Assembly (NCBI GenBank): GCA_036897485.1
Contig: JAYMTF010000750.1
Span: 1-30,705, forward strand
Length of the DNA stretch: 30,705 bases
Direction of reading: 5' to 3'
Source: Pelargonium nanum
Taxonomy: Eukaryota > Streptophyta > Magnoliopsida > Geraniales > Geraniaceae
Shown: positions 12,100 to 21,910 of the stretch, piece after piece
How the letters are laid out: each line of letters opens with the position of its first letter
Position numbering within the stretch: the stretch's first letter is position 1
Translations under genes and position numbers: made by a program
The notes under the pieces: generated by a model
Told to the model about the DNA's origin: nothing
What the model saw: the letters and a program-made list of their open reading frames with translations, nothing else
Database searches by the model: none

Positions 12100-13981
12100 C
12101 AGTATTGGAGGTCAAATCTGCCCGTTGGATTGGGGTATGTGCGAAAATGACGGTTGAGATCAAAGTACTGGTTGTACTGGAAATGTATGGGATTATATTT
12201 TGGATAGGCCAACTATCAAATTACTGTTTTGCTCCTATCAAATACGTGACCCACAAGTAAAAAATATAAAATAAAATGTCTGAAAATGGTTAATTTATTC
12301 ATTCGGAAATAGAGGTATGTTTTGTTTTTAATGTCATTTGTACTTTGTATATCAAGCGGTAATGATAGGTTAATGATAGATTAACTTTGCTGGTTAACCA
12401 AGTCAATCCATAATTATTAAATTCAATTTTGATTCAACAATTAACACAAAAAATGGGTTTGATTTGGTTTATACATTGATCCCACCCCCTACTAATACCA
12501 ATACAGCCAATTTAGCCAACAATACATAAATTAGTGTCATGCCATTAAAATTAACAATTTGAGTATATTGTAAATCTTGGTAATGTTCATACAATGTATA
12601 TTTATATATTACCAAAGATATTGAAGATTGCTCATCTAAAATAATAGGAGAAACTAAGAGCCCGATTCTAATCCTACGTAAACAAGAAATATACCTATTC
12701 TTCGTACTTTTGATTTCGAGCTTAAATTAGATCAATGATAACAGTTTAAATTTTAAATTAGTAAATAGAAACAATTAGGTAGCGTTTGTGTAAGGAAATT
12801 TTAATTGAATTCTAAGGAATTGTGAACATATTTGTTATTATAAATTTGTAATTATTGTGTTCGTTTAACTTTTTTTAGAAGAGTATATTTGTAACTAAAA
12901 AAATTTCTCTTTCTTAAGATTAGTTAAATAAATACAAAATTTTAGGAATTGAAATAACATGATTGAGGCTTTTTTTCAATTCCTAAGATTTTGAATTATT
13001 GAAATGATGAGAATTAGTGGACACCACAAATTTAGGGTTTAAAATTACTAAATTAGATATTCAGATGTAGGGAAAGTAAGTTTTATCTATTTTAATTATG
13101 TTAAAAAAGAAATTAAACTAACGCTAGTAATAGATTGTTGGTTAGACTTGATGAATTAGAAAGAGCAGTGAAAAAATAAGTTATATTTTAAACAAAAAAA
13201 CAAATTTTCATTTTTAAGTTTTATTATGAAAAACTGCAAAAAAAAAAAGTTGTTCATATAAAAAAATTGTACTTATCAATTTTTTGAAAAATATTTTCTG
13301 AAATAGTAGAGAAATACTCTACAACAAAACATAACATAATTTTTAGCATTTTAAAAGCATAGACATTGAAGGCTTGAAGCATATACTGCATTGAAAGAAA
13401 AGCCACCAAGGATTTTGATCTAAAACTTTCTTTTAAAGGCCTCTTCACAAACTAAAACTCTATCTTCTACTTCACATAAGCATCTTAGCATGCTATATAT
13501 GAGGTGGACACTGTAACAATCAATGTTCTCATTTCTAAATCAAAGTTTACAACACAACAATAGATGGCAAGACATATTGACCCAGAAGCATCTGATGCAT
13601 TTTTCCCAAACGCAAACAATCAAGCGTTAAGATTTTCTGACTAAACGAAAAGAAACCGATGATTCATATATCCCATGTTCTACCAGTAAAAGCTACTAAC
13701 AGTGGATGCATGATGATCGAGGTTATTCCCATGAGAAAGTTCCGGATTAAAGTTCCACCTATACTTGATATAATCTACTTGCAATACCATGAAATAAGAA
13801 TGGAACAGTATAGACGATCAATTGATCAAAAATGAGATTGAGTTGTGCACTACAACAAGAGCTCCGCCAAATAATGTCGAGTTTCATTGGTTAACGTTGT
13901 TTCATTTGGTCATCGGGCCGGGTTTGCAAAGCAAACCTGAGCATTATGATGCAAACAATGATGATTAGTGTCGGTGAACTA
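12100..13981. other. Spacer between the aconitase promoter and the 3' end of the NDUFAF2-like gene
   Basis: Very A/T-rich. The right end, from about 13500, is probably the 3' UTR of the minus-strand NDUFAF2-like gene. The middle contains 'gtagcgtttgtgtaagg' (12780) and a strong hairpin (12936-12992), a pattern seen in plant MITEs. No credible open reading frame or RNA gene was found. Confidence 0.55.
12936..12992. repeat. Inverted repeat with a 19-bp stem
   Basis: The arm 12936-12954 (AAAATTTTAGGAATTGAAA) pairs with 12974-12992 along 19 bases with a single T:G wobble, leaving a 19-base loop. A related third copy, 'aattctaaggaattg', lies near 12817. It probably belongs to a decayed MITE. It is A/T-rich, so a microRNA precursor is unlikely. 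Confidence 0.6.
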
Positions 13982-16900
13982 TCAAGTCGGAGGTTGCCAT
14001 GTCCCTGGCCTGAAGGATTGACCGGATCCCATTGGCTCTGAAGACCTGAAAATAACAATGCACAACCATTAATTCGATGGACATTTGGATGCAAAAGATT
14101 TTGGTATATGAAATCATCTAAATATCCAAGTGCCTCTAAACTTTGAAATTGGGATTGGGATTTGTAATTTCTGGATAAAGGACATCAATGTTGCTTCTCC
14201 TTAACTCCTAAGATTGTGTCGGTGTCATAGTAAACTTACTCAGGAACTAATTTTTCTTTCGTTGCCTCTTTCTGTGAAGATTTCCTGTAATTAAAACACA
14301 AACATGTAAATATAGTAAATTTTATTAGTATGACCTTGAAATTTACTTTTGACAGGAAAAACATGCATATAAGAACATAATAAAGAATTAAAAAAAGATA
14401 AACATTCTAATAAAGTAGGTGCAGCCCCCATTCGAATATGAAATTGAAATCAGAAAGAAAATACGTAAAGAATAGATGATAAACAATGCAATCCATACAA
14501 TCCAGTTACACCATTGACCATAATTCATAACACTCCGCTGCAACAGTTTATTTTTCTTCTGACATTTTTTAGCTATATACCCACCTCAGGCCACCTGCTG
14601 CTTCAGATGCTTCCTCGACTTTGTCACCTATAAGATATTTCAATAAGGAAACATAGTCAGCACAAACAAGAAAAAAAGTATTTCCTGCACCAAATATCTC
14701 ATCTTTTCCTTATGTCAATATTTAAGGTTGCTCGGAGGTAGATATTTGCAACTTATATTGATATGAATCACCAACCATTTTGGTTTTGGTCCGCATCCAA
14801 CTAGTTTGTGTTTTACAGCAGTTACAGATATAAGCATATATTCAAATATGCACATAATTGCCACCTGATCCGTGTGTTAAGAACGGAAGAAAAACTGAGC
14901 TCGTGACCCAAGCTCTCATTTGATCTTCAGTCACTCCTTTTGATGCAATGAATGATATAACTGAAAAACAACCCTGAACCATGGCAATTCAGCAATTATT
15001 TTGCTAAATATATACAATACCTTCTGGAGCAGTTGGAAATTGTTGAATGAAGCTTCTCAAGTCTGGACCTCCAACTTTATCTATATGCATGGAGTACAAA
15101 TATTAAGATGACATAAAAAAATTAAAGGAGATGTGAAGAAGAATTTATAAGTTAGAAGCTGACCGGAGTTGATGCCCTTGCGTGATCTCCCTTCTTTTGC
15201 TCTCCTTTCCTCTTCTTCTTCTTTCTTCAGAACTTTAAAAATAAAATACAATGTTTGTTAACAATATGTCAATATTTCTGTATAAAGAATAAATTGAATA
15301 GAAGGAAGATCAATCTTAAAGTCATGTCATCAATTCCATACCATTAAGGATGTCAAATCTAAACAAAGTCAGCAAAGAAAAAAAAAAAACAGATCTTCAA
15401 TAGATCACTTGTTCCAGCTTTTATTGAAGAACCATTCTTAACAGTTATAAGCTCTCCCACAGTTGAACTGTTGATAAACCATTCTAACTGTGCAATGCAA
15501 TTTGCAACTTTCATGTCTTCATTTGATTGAAACTTGGATATTTCAAGAGTCACAATCCAGGACTGTGACGAATTATAATTTACAAATGCTATTTCACAGT
15601 TCTCCAAGGGAACAAATAGAGGATTGGTGTTGGCATAAAATATCTTCCAACCCACTAGCAAATTATCAATTTCAGAGGCTAACTATCAACAGGAATGATC
15701 AGCAAGCATGTAGCACAACAGAAACAAAAACATGAAGGCAGAAGTAACACGTACGAGCAATATTTCGTTTAACTTGTTCACGCCTAGCCTCCAGTTCCAT
15801 CATCTCCTGAAGGGGAATTAAAAAAAAAAATCAGAAGAGAGTAAAACTTATTCGACCAAAATGAAACCCAATCGAGTTAACTGCTTCTAAAAGCGAAGTG
15901 ACTGATATAGTCCAAAAGTGCAAATGGATTATTACCAGAAATCTTAGGATGCACTAGAATAGGTAGGGGGGAAAATTAACAAGTTAATGGCAATTATTGA
16001 GTGGGTACTATTTTCTCTTGTTTGAGCAAAACAGAAAAAAGGGGTAGAGATACAAAATTCCAAATTAGGAGTTAACTACTGACATTCTAACTACTACTTT
16101 AGCAATCCATAGAAGCTACAGATCATGCTACCCACATCCCTGCATTTCAGAACATGAGGCCTACTACGTTCTAAATCTCATTTTGGCTAGCAATGTGGAA
16201 CATACTAAATCCTTGTTCTAATTTCATGTACCAACGTAGAAAGCATTCCAAATCAACTAAATACGGAACACCTTGTGTTATCAATAAACAAGCTGTGGAA
16301 AGAAAACTGTGCAGTAAACGTATTCCTAAGACAGTTTATGGCTATGATGTTTGCTAATCCAAACTTGAGTAAGTCTGAGAGTTAATGTCCAACACTCTGA
16401 CCAGTGTCAAACAAAGTATATAACATCCAACTAGCATGTATAATGTAAAAAGACTATTCCGGATTTGGAAATCTAAGTAGGTGAAACCACAGACTAACAT
16501 GTTAACTAAGGGTAGCCCCCACCCTTCACAAGAAAACAGATAGTAGCAAATGTATAAATCATTTGTAGTACAAGGATATCCGCGCGCGCACACACATCAT
16601 ATGCCATTTCTTGTATGATCTCTCTAGAAGGGACCAATGCAAATGAACGTCGTTTTACAAGAAAACAGAAAGTAATAGCAAATATGTAGATATCAAATTA
16701 TGATACAACATTATTCAGTGAAGAATAGTTGAGGAATGGGAAAGGAAGAGAGGATCGAGGGATAAAGACAAGAAAAATGGTTTTACTTTACCTCTGGGGT
16801 TGGAGCTCTTTTCCGTTGCCCATTTAGCCAACATATCCATTCAACTACAATGTTCAAATTGTAGAAAACCATTATGAACTTAAAAAAAACTATGCTCAAG

Positions 16901-18221
16901 GAGCTATTTCTGGTAGAAGTCTGGTTGAAGTCAATCCATTTTAAATAACCTTCGATGAGCAACATTGCTCTAGTTCTATAAGTATGCAAAGACAATACAA
17001 TAAAGCAAAATTTACGCATATTATTTTGCAATAAACTTCATAATAACTAAAAGCACGAATATAAGTAAGTCAGTTAAAGAATTTCAGTTTTAAGAAACTG
17101 CCTCAGAAGCTTACCTGGAATGGAGGTTGGATCATCCTCTCCTTTAAATATAACCCATCTTTTCTCTTTCACTGTCACAATAACAATATGTCGCATAAGA
17201 TTGACAAAATTGTGGACGATTCCACAGCACGATAATAACCGCAAACAAATATAAAAAATAAATTAATCATTCTACTTGAAATTCACAAGATGACAAAGTT
17301 GTGAAAATTTCAACAATTGGAATACAAACAAAATAAATGTTGTGTAAAATTTTATATGGCAAAGATGACATGAGGGAGATGAATGGAGTGAAGAAGTAAA
17401 CTCAACAAGATAGCGTGGTTCAGCCGTAGAAGGTCAACAACCGCACCCCATACACCCAAATGGACGATTCTGTATTCAGTATCTTGGTATGTTGAGTAGA
17501 ATAAACCTTTATTTATAATTAATGGGCGTACGAAATAACATGGAAACAGACAAAACTAAATAATAATAAAAACTCACTCTCACTGACTGTTACAATCCTT
17601 CAATTTGTTCTGTCTATCAAATCCCTTGATTAACTCCAAATTAAAATCTTCACTTCTACTGTTATCTAAACTAAATGTTATTATTTCTTCCTTCAACAGT
17701 CTTAATATCAACGACAATTAAACGAGGTTATAGAGTTCTCCTGACCTGCAGAGTATAGGATTCGTGAATTCATTTTCATTGCTCTATATTTCACACCATT
17801 TTGGAACCAACCAAATGCTCAAACATTAAATAAAAACCAACCCATATGGCATATAAGATATATGCATTCATAGATACCCAAATTATGAGGATTTTTTAAG
17901 TTATAACCCAAATTCTTAGCAAATTACAGAGGTACAATAACAGTGAGATTGCAATTTAGCCATTCAAACACAGCCCAATTCGGAAGAAAAAAAATGCACA
18001 ATTAGAGCCCGCAACGGTCAAAAGTGGAGTAAATAACACAAATTGTTAAAGACCCAGTAAGCAAAACTGCAAAAATAATTGATTTGAGAGAAGGAAGAAA
18101 CCCACTTACGGATACCATCGATCTCCTCTTTCCTGGTGAAGTATCGGTTTCCTAATTTGTCGACTCCGGCCTGACTCCGGCCGCTGATATAGCTAGCAAT
18201 CCTGGAGAACAGCTTCGACAT
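13982..18221 (-). CDS. NDUFAF2: NDUFAF2/B17.2L-like mitochondrial complex I assembly factor (nine exons, 182 aa)
   Basis: Exons in coding order: 18221-18110, 17171-17115, 16844-16792, 15806-15755, 15232-15164, 15074-15021, 14627-14585, 14284-14240, 14045-13982; all GT-AG, phases agree, 549 bases with TGA. The N-terminus MSKLFSRIASYI is short, basic and hydrophobic. VDKLGNRYFTRKEEIDG is the opening of the NDUFA12/NDUFAF2 fold, and the signature VEWICWLNGQRKRAPTPEE spans residues 57-75. A charged coiled-coil-like Glu/Arg/Lys stretch follows (about 76-115), then GGPDLRSFIQQFP and a conserved C-terminus FRPGTWQPPT. In the family this protein helps assemble respiratory complex I in mitochondria; the long tail fits the assembly factor better than the structural subunit NDUFA12. 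Intron 1 is the longest (938 bases) and may contain a retroelement fragment. The identification rests on recalled family sequence. Confidence 0.88.
16527..16694. repeat. Short diverged direct duplication and GC/CA microsatellite in intron 3 of the NDUFAF2-like gene
   Basis: 'acaagaaaacagatagtagc' (from about 16528) recurs as 'acaagaaaacagaaagtaat' (from about 16657), about 129 bases apart, with similarity continuing into 'aaatgta..atca'. Between them is a short alternating CG then CA run (16580-16595). Probably a local duplication or slippage product. Confidence 0.45.
17344..17700. mobile_element. Possible retroelement fragment in intron 1 of the NDUFAF2-like gene
   Basis: The stretch 'gatagcgtggttcagccgta' followed by 'accgcaccccatacaccc', then a stop-rich A/T tail, resembles LTR or TRIM sequences in plants that contain 'gtggttca..' phrases. 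Neither clear ends nor a target duplication were found, so the limits are approximate and the call is tentative. Confidence 0.25.
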
Positions 18222-18467
18222 TCTCGCTCGCCTCTTCTCTTTCTACACAAAATTAAATTAACCGGAAAACCATTATCGAGTTCCAATACAAGTACTGAAA
18301 ACGGACGAATCGAAGCTTTGTTCTGTTTCGCGTGCTGCGAAATGGTTCAGAAATCAGAATGAGTGCCACAGCGGTTCGATTTTAGGAGGAAATAGGGAAA
18401 ACCGGATTTTCGTTCGGGTCCAGTGGGTTCGACCCGATTCATTCACAACTCTGAATTTTAAATCAAT

Positions 18468-18488
18468 TATTAATAATAATAATAATAA
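18468..18488. repeat. TAA/AAT microsatellite
   Basis: About seven units of AAT/TAA in the divergent promoter region. Likely to vary in length between individuals. Confidence 0.7.
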
Positions 18489-18588
18489 AAAGGTTATCGT
18501 CTAGTGAATTCGTCTCGTTTATCGTATTTTCCTCCGCTTTCTCCTCCAGTTTTCTTCGAGAAAAAACCAGAGTTCCGAAAATGGTAAA

Positions 18589-18660
18589 ATGGGGATAAAA
18601 AAATCTTGCTGGAAGGTGCTGCAAACTCAACATCACTCCTCTACTCTCTCTTCCCGGTAA
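18589..18660 (+). other. Upstream ORF in the leader of the gamma-subunit gene
   Basis: ATG at 18589 opens a 23-codon frame ending in TAA at 18658-18660, 94 bases before the main ATG. A second, five-codon frame starts at 18581 (ATG GTA AAA TGG GGA TAA). The uORF ends in CGGTAAGC, which also looks like a splice donor (GT at 18657), with a candidate acceptor TTCCAG ending at 18716; that intron would be only about 60 bases. Whether either uORF is in the mRNA depends on the transcription start. Confidence 0.35.
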
Positions 18661-18754
18661 GCTTAACCCAACACTCCTCTCTATCCAAAGATAATCAATT
18701 AACGTTTAAATTCCAGATTCGAAGCGTTTTTGCATAGACCCCTGAAAAAAAATC

Positions 18755-19858
18755 ATGTCTTGCTCCAATCTAACCATGTGTGTCTCCTCCAAATCTTCAT
18801 TTCCCAACAAATCCGCCATCCATTTTCGATTTCGTCGTATCTTATCCCCAAATGGTCTCTCTCGATCGCCACAAATTCGCTGCGGCCTGCGAGAGCTGCG
18901 GCAGCGGATGGATTCGGTGAAGAACACCCAGAAGATAACCGAAGCTATGAAACTCGTGGCCGCCGCGAGGGTCCGGCGAGCTCAGGAGGCTGTCATAAGC
19001 GGCCGTCCCTTCTCGGAGGCTCTTGTTGATGTCCTCTTCAACATCAATGAACATCTTCGATCTGAAGATATTGATGTTCCTTTATCTGAAGTTAGGCCTG
19101 TGAAGAAAGTTGCTCTTGTTGTTGTAACAGCTGACCGTGGCCTTTGCGGGAGCTTCAACAATGCAGTGATTAAAAAAGCCGAGTCCCGGATTGCTGAATT
19201 GAAGGATCTTGGATTGGATTACACTGTGGTTAGTGTTGGCAAGAAGGGTAATTCTTATTTCAAAGCTAGGCCTCATATTCGAGTCGATAGGTTTATCGAA
19301 GGAGGGGGCTTTCCGACTGTAAAAGAAGCTCAGGTGATTGCAGACAATGTGTTTTCGTTGTTTGTTAGTGAAGAGGTTGATAAGGTGGAGCTTGTGTTCA
19401 CTAAGTTCACTTCATTGGTGAAGTCTAATCCGGTGATCCGGTCGTTGCTTCCTTTGTCTCCGAAAGGAGGGGTTTGTGATGTGAATGGGAATCTTGTTGA
19501 TGTTCCGGAGGATGAGGTGTTTAGGTTAACAACCAAGAAAGGGAAATTGACTGTGGAGAGGGATAGTGTGAAGAGAGAGAAGGCGGAAATGGTGCCGCTT
19601 ATGGAATTTGAGCAAGACCCGGCTCAGATTCTTGATGCTCTGATTCCTCTCTACTTAAATAGTCAACTTTTGAGAGCATTGCAGGAGTCTCTTGCTAGTG
19701 AACTTGCTTCGAGAATGAACGCTATGAGTACTGCAACTGATAATGCTGTTGAGTTGAAACAAGCTCTTTCGATGAAATACAATCGAGAACGACAGACAAA
19801 AATTACGGGGGAGATACTGGAGATTGTTGCTGGAGCTGAGGCTCAGATACTTTCATAG
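18755..19858 (+). CDS. ATPC: Plastid ATP synthase gamma subunit, thiol loop with one cysteine (367 aa)
   Basis: Central rotor-shaft subunit of the chloroplast CF1Fo ATP synthase. The frame is intronless. Residues 1 to about 43 form a Ser/Arg-rich plastid transit peptide (MSCSNLTMCVSSKSS..), like other plastid gamma precursors. The mature N-terminal helix LRELRQRMDSVKNTQKITEA and C-terminal helix (LRALQESLASELASRMNAMS) are strongly conserved. The plastid-specific insert is present at about residues 236-268. In light-regulated forms this insert contains two cysteines six residues apart (Cys199 and Cys205 of spinach). Here the first is kept (Cys241) but the second is Leu247 (codon CTT at 19493-19495); the following EDE acidic motif is retained (about 252-254). 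This suggests weak or absent thioredoxin control, as described for Arabidopsis ATPC2, so it may be an ATPC2-type paralogue. An AATAAA lies at 20014-20019, 156 bases past the stop. Confidence 0.95.
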   Translation: MSCSNLTMCVSSKSSFPNKSAIHFRFRRILSPNGLSRSPQIRCGLRELRQRMDSVKNTQKITEAMKLVAAARVRRAQEAVISGRPFSEALVDVLFNINEHLRSEDIDVPLSEVRPVKKVALVVVTADRGLCGSFNNAVIKKAESRIAELKDLGLDYTVVSVGKKGNSYFKARPHIRVDRFIEGGGFPTVKEAQVIADNVFSLFVSEEVDKVELVFTKFTSLVKSNPVIRSLLPLSPKGGVCDVNGNLVDVPEDEVFRLTTKKGKLTVERDSVKREKAEMVPLMEFEQDPAQILDALIPLYLNSQLLRALQESLASELASRMNAMSTATDNAVELKQALSMKYNRERQTKITGEILEIVAGAEAQILS

Positions 19859-20942
19859 TTTGATTAATTTGGGTAAAATTTTGCCTCTTTTTTGGTAAAA
19901 TTTTGTAACTCTCCATATGCTAGCTATACAAATAATCACTTGCACCTTTATTCTAATCACATCTTTAGTGATCCATAGTGGAAACAGGATATAGTATTTT
20001 GGATTTGAAAAGAAATAAACACTTCTGCTGGCATTACTATATCTCCTGCTCTTTGCGTATTCACATTTCTGTGTTCTGCTCAATAACTTTACTGTGTCCT
20101 TAGTTAGCTTTACGAAATGCTGATGAAGTTCAAACTAGTTGTGCATACTGCGTAGATCATAACCAAACTCTTAGTAATGTTTTTTATTTGAAGCTCTTGT
20201 TGCAATGCTTGTTAGCTGTTAATGGAATTCCTTGCAATGTTATTGAAGATGTACTGGTTCTCTCAGTCCTCCGACCTATTGATGTTCTCTGTGTATTTTA
20301 CTATATGTTACATCTCTTTTCCCTTTTTAGTCCAAATAGTGAAGTTTTCTAAATCTACCTAATTAATTGCTTTCTTGTTACATTGTTTGCTTCTTGTCCT
20401 TGGCTCTACTACTATCCTACATTTATCAAATATTCTGATTCATGAGTTAGACTAAACCTTGGTTCAACCCTCTGGACACCAGAATTATGTGCTATTTCAT
20501 CACTGCTTATTTTTGGAAAGAAAGTTCCGAAATTGGTACTGGTAATGAATTTCCTTACTGCCCAGGACTGGAGTGGGGATCTGATAATGAGGCTTGTAGT
20601 TCATTTTGAATCATAGCTACAAGTTTTCACTATTTTATTTTTGGAAGTTTTGTTTCCATGAGATGTATATGCATAGATTGTCCAGTTTTGGTTCTGAGCA
20701 CAGCTTATGGTGGTATTGGTGCAAGTCTCTTGAAGACTAGGAACCAGAGTTTACTCGGATATTGGCATTGGTGTGGAGTTAGAGTTTCCTCCATAGGATG
20801 CTAACTTGATGGAGTTTGGTGACTGAAAATCTGTAACCAATTTCTTCCAAGAGTCACATAATCAGTTTACTCTGTCCTGAGACAACTTTGATAATTGTTG
20901 TCTGTAGGTTTTCTTTTGGAAAATAGAGAGACACATACAGTT
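19859..20942. other. 3' flank of the gamma-subunit gene
   Basis: About the first 160 bases, up to the AATAAA at 20014, are likely the 3' UTR. The rest is T-rich unique-looking sequence with stops in all frames. No gene, tRNA or clear repeat was found before the element at 20943. Confidence 0.5.
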
Positions 20943-21155
20943 GGAGGTGGCAATTCGGATTTTGGATCTTATACGATAAGATTTTGTTGGATTCGTTTCA
21001 TAACTGATAAGATTCAGATTTATAGTGTAAAATGAGCGGATTTAACCAATCCGATCTGGTCGCTTCTGTGGCAAGCAAAATCTGGTCCGTTCCATTCCGA
21101 AATTGATCGGATGTGATTTTGAATGCCCATGAATTTGGATCTAAATTGCCATCAC
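20943..21155. mobile_element. hAT-like MITE remnant
   Basis: The left end 'ggaggtggcaattcggat' and the reverse complement of the right end, 'gatggcaatttagatcc', share the core TGGCAATT..GAT. The interior ('gataagatt..ggattcg..') is typical of plant MITEs that begin with a 'GGTGGCAA' terminus. The element is about 213 bases. No clean 8-base target duplication could be assigned, so the ends are approximate. Confidence 0.45.
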
Positions 21156-21278
21156 TACATGTGGTACTATGGGAAAAGGTTTAATTCTGAAATAACTGTG
21201 TTTTAGTGTAAAAATTATATTCAGATTTTCATTAAAAGGTTAAAGCTCACTCCCAAGTATTTATAGCGACAGGATATC

Positions 21279-21389
21279 TGTGCTAAAGATTAGAAAAAAG
21301 AGGCAAACTTATATTATAAAATAATAGTGATACGAATACATATTTATTGAAACATTGAAAATGTGCTCAAGATTAGAAAAAAGAGACAA
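21279..21389. repeat. Pair of 28-base direct repeats
   Basis: 21279-21306 and 21362-21389 match at 26 of 28 positions (both contain 'gattagaaaaaagag'). They flank 55 A/T-rich bases. This is either a local tandem duplication or the target duplication of a lost short insertion. Confidence 0.6.
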
Positions 21390-21451
21390 TTATTGTATCA
21401 AGAGTGATAACAAATAAAACATTTTTTCTCTAGTTCTCTTCTCTTATCTTC

Positions 21452-21608
21452 TATATTATACAAGCGACTAATGGCCATTAGCCGAGCAGTATAGGCGCTC
21501 GTACGCAAACTTGAGTATCCAAGTTTGAGACATTTCTAAAGACGTTGGGCTTAGATGTGCGTTGTAATTGTGTATAATTAATATAATTACTTTTATATTG
21601 TACAAGCG
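21452..21608 (+). mobile_element. tRNA-derived SINE with 15-base target-site duplication
   Basis: The body, 21467-21593 (127 bases), is flanked by 21452-21466 (TATATTATACAAGCG) and 21594-21608 (TATATTGTACAAGCG), which match at 14 of 15 bases. Near its 5' end TAGCCGAGCAGT (21479-21490) fits the pol III A box at 11 of 12 positions and continues 'ataggcgctcg', like the D-arm region of a tRNA-Leu/Ser. A weaker B-box match, AAGTTTGAGAC, lies at 21521-21531, 42 bases on. Size, promoter layout and long target duplication all fit a plant SINE. The 3' end is T-rich rather than a poly(A) tail. Confidence 0.6.
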
Positions 21609-21732
21609 GTACCAAATTAAGCGTCTAGCTTTTTTTAAATATATTTATTATAGAAATAGTAGTATATAATTATACTGCAAAATATTGAATCATAAAATTT
21701 TGAAATCCTGATTATAAGCACAGTGACATCAC

Positions 21733-21738
21733 CACGTG
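21733..21738. promoter_or_regulatory. G-box (CACGTG) upstream of the small-protein gene
   Basis: CACGTG inside 'accacgtggt' lies 93 bases before the TATA box at 21826. G-boxes bind bZIP and bHLH factors in light, ABA and stress responses. The role here is inferred from position. Confidence 0.45.
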
Positions 21739-21825
21739 GTCATGTCCATGCATTCCCGCCGAACCTATCACTCCCATTTTCTCTTTCCCTCCCTCATTTT
21801 CCCGCCTCCCAAACACTCCTCATAT

Positions 21826-21840
21826 TATAAAAAAACCCTA
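21826..21840 (+). promoter_or_regulatory. TATA box and adjoining telo-box of the small-protein gene
   Basis: TATAAAA at 21826-21832 is directly followed by AAACCCTA (21833-21840). Transcription would start near 21858, with a C/A-rich leader of about 50 bases before the ATG at 21911. This supports the downstream ATG and argues against the upstream in-phase-looking ATGs at 21736-21742. Confidence 0.6.
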
Positions 21841-21910
21841 TCTACCCACCATCTCCTTCACTCTGACCCACACACACTCCACAACACTCTGCGACAGATC
21901 GAAGAACACC

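Larger units (their letters stand above)
18222..18754. promoter_or_regulatory. Divergent intergenic region between the NDUFAF2-like and ATP synthase gamma genes
   Basis: These 533 bases lie between two start codons pointing away from each other, so they must hold both 5' UTRs and both core promoters. No convincing TATA box is seen for either gene, as is common for plant housekeeping genes. A TAA microsatellite lies at about 18468-18488. The right part (18581-18660) contains two short upstream reading frames. It is small enough for a shared bidirectional promoter. Confidence 0.6.

Noticed and set aside
11603..12260. Several open frames on both strands (up to 190 codons)
   Set aside because: They overlap aconitase exon 1 and its leader in other frames or strands. 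Open length comes from the G+C-rich Ser/Arg presequence codons.
18706..19054. Minus-strand and alternative plus-strand frames at the start of the gamma-subunit gene
   Set aside because: Shadows of the conserved ATPC frame.
21467..21535. tRNA gene
   Set aside because: The A box is good but there is no acceptor-stem pairing and the B box is degraded; better explained as a SINE.
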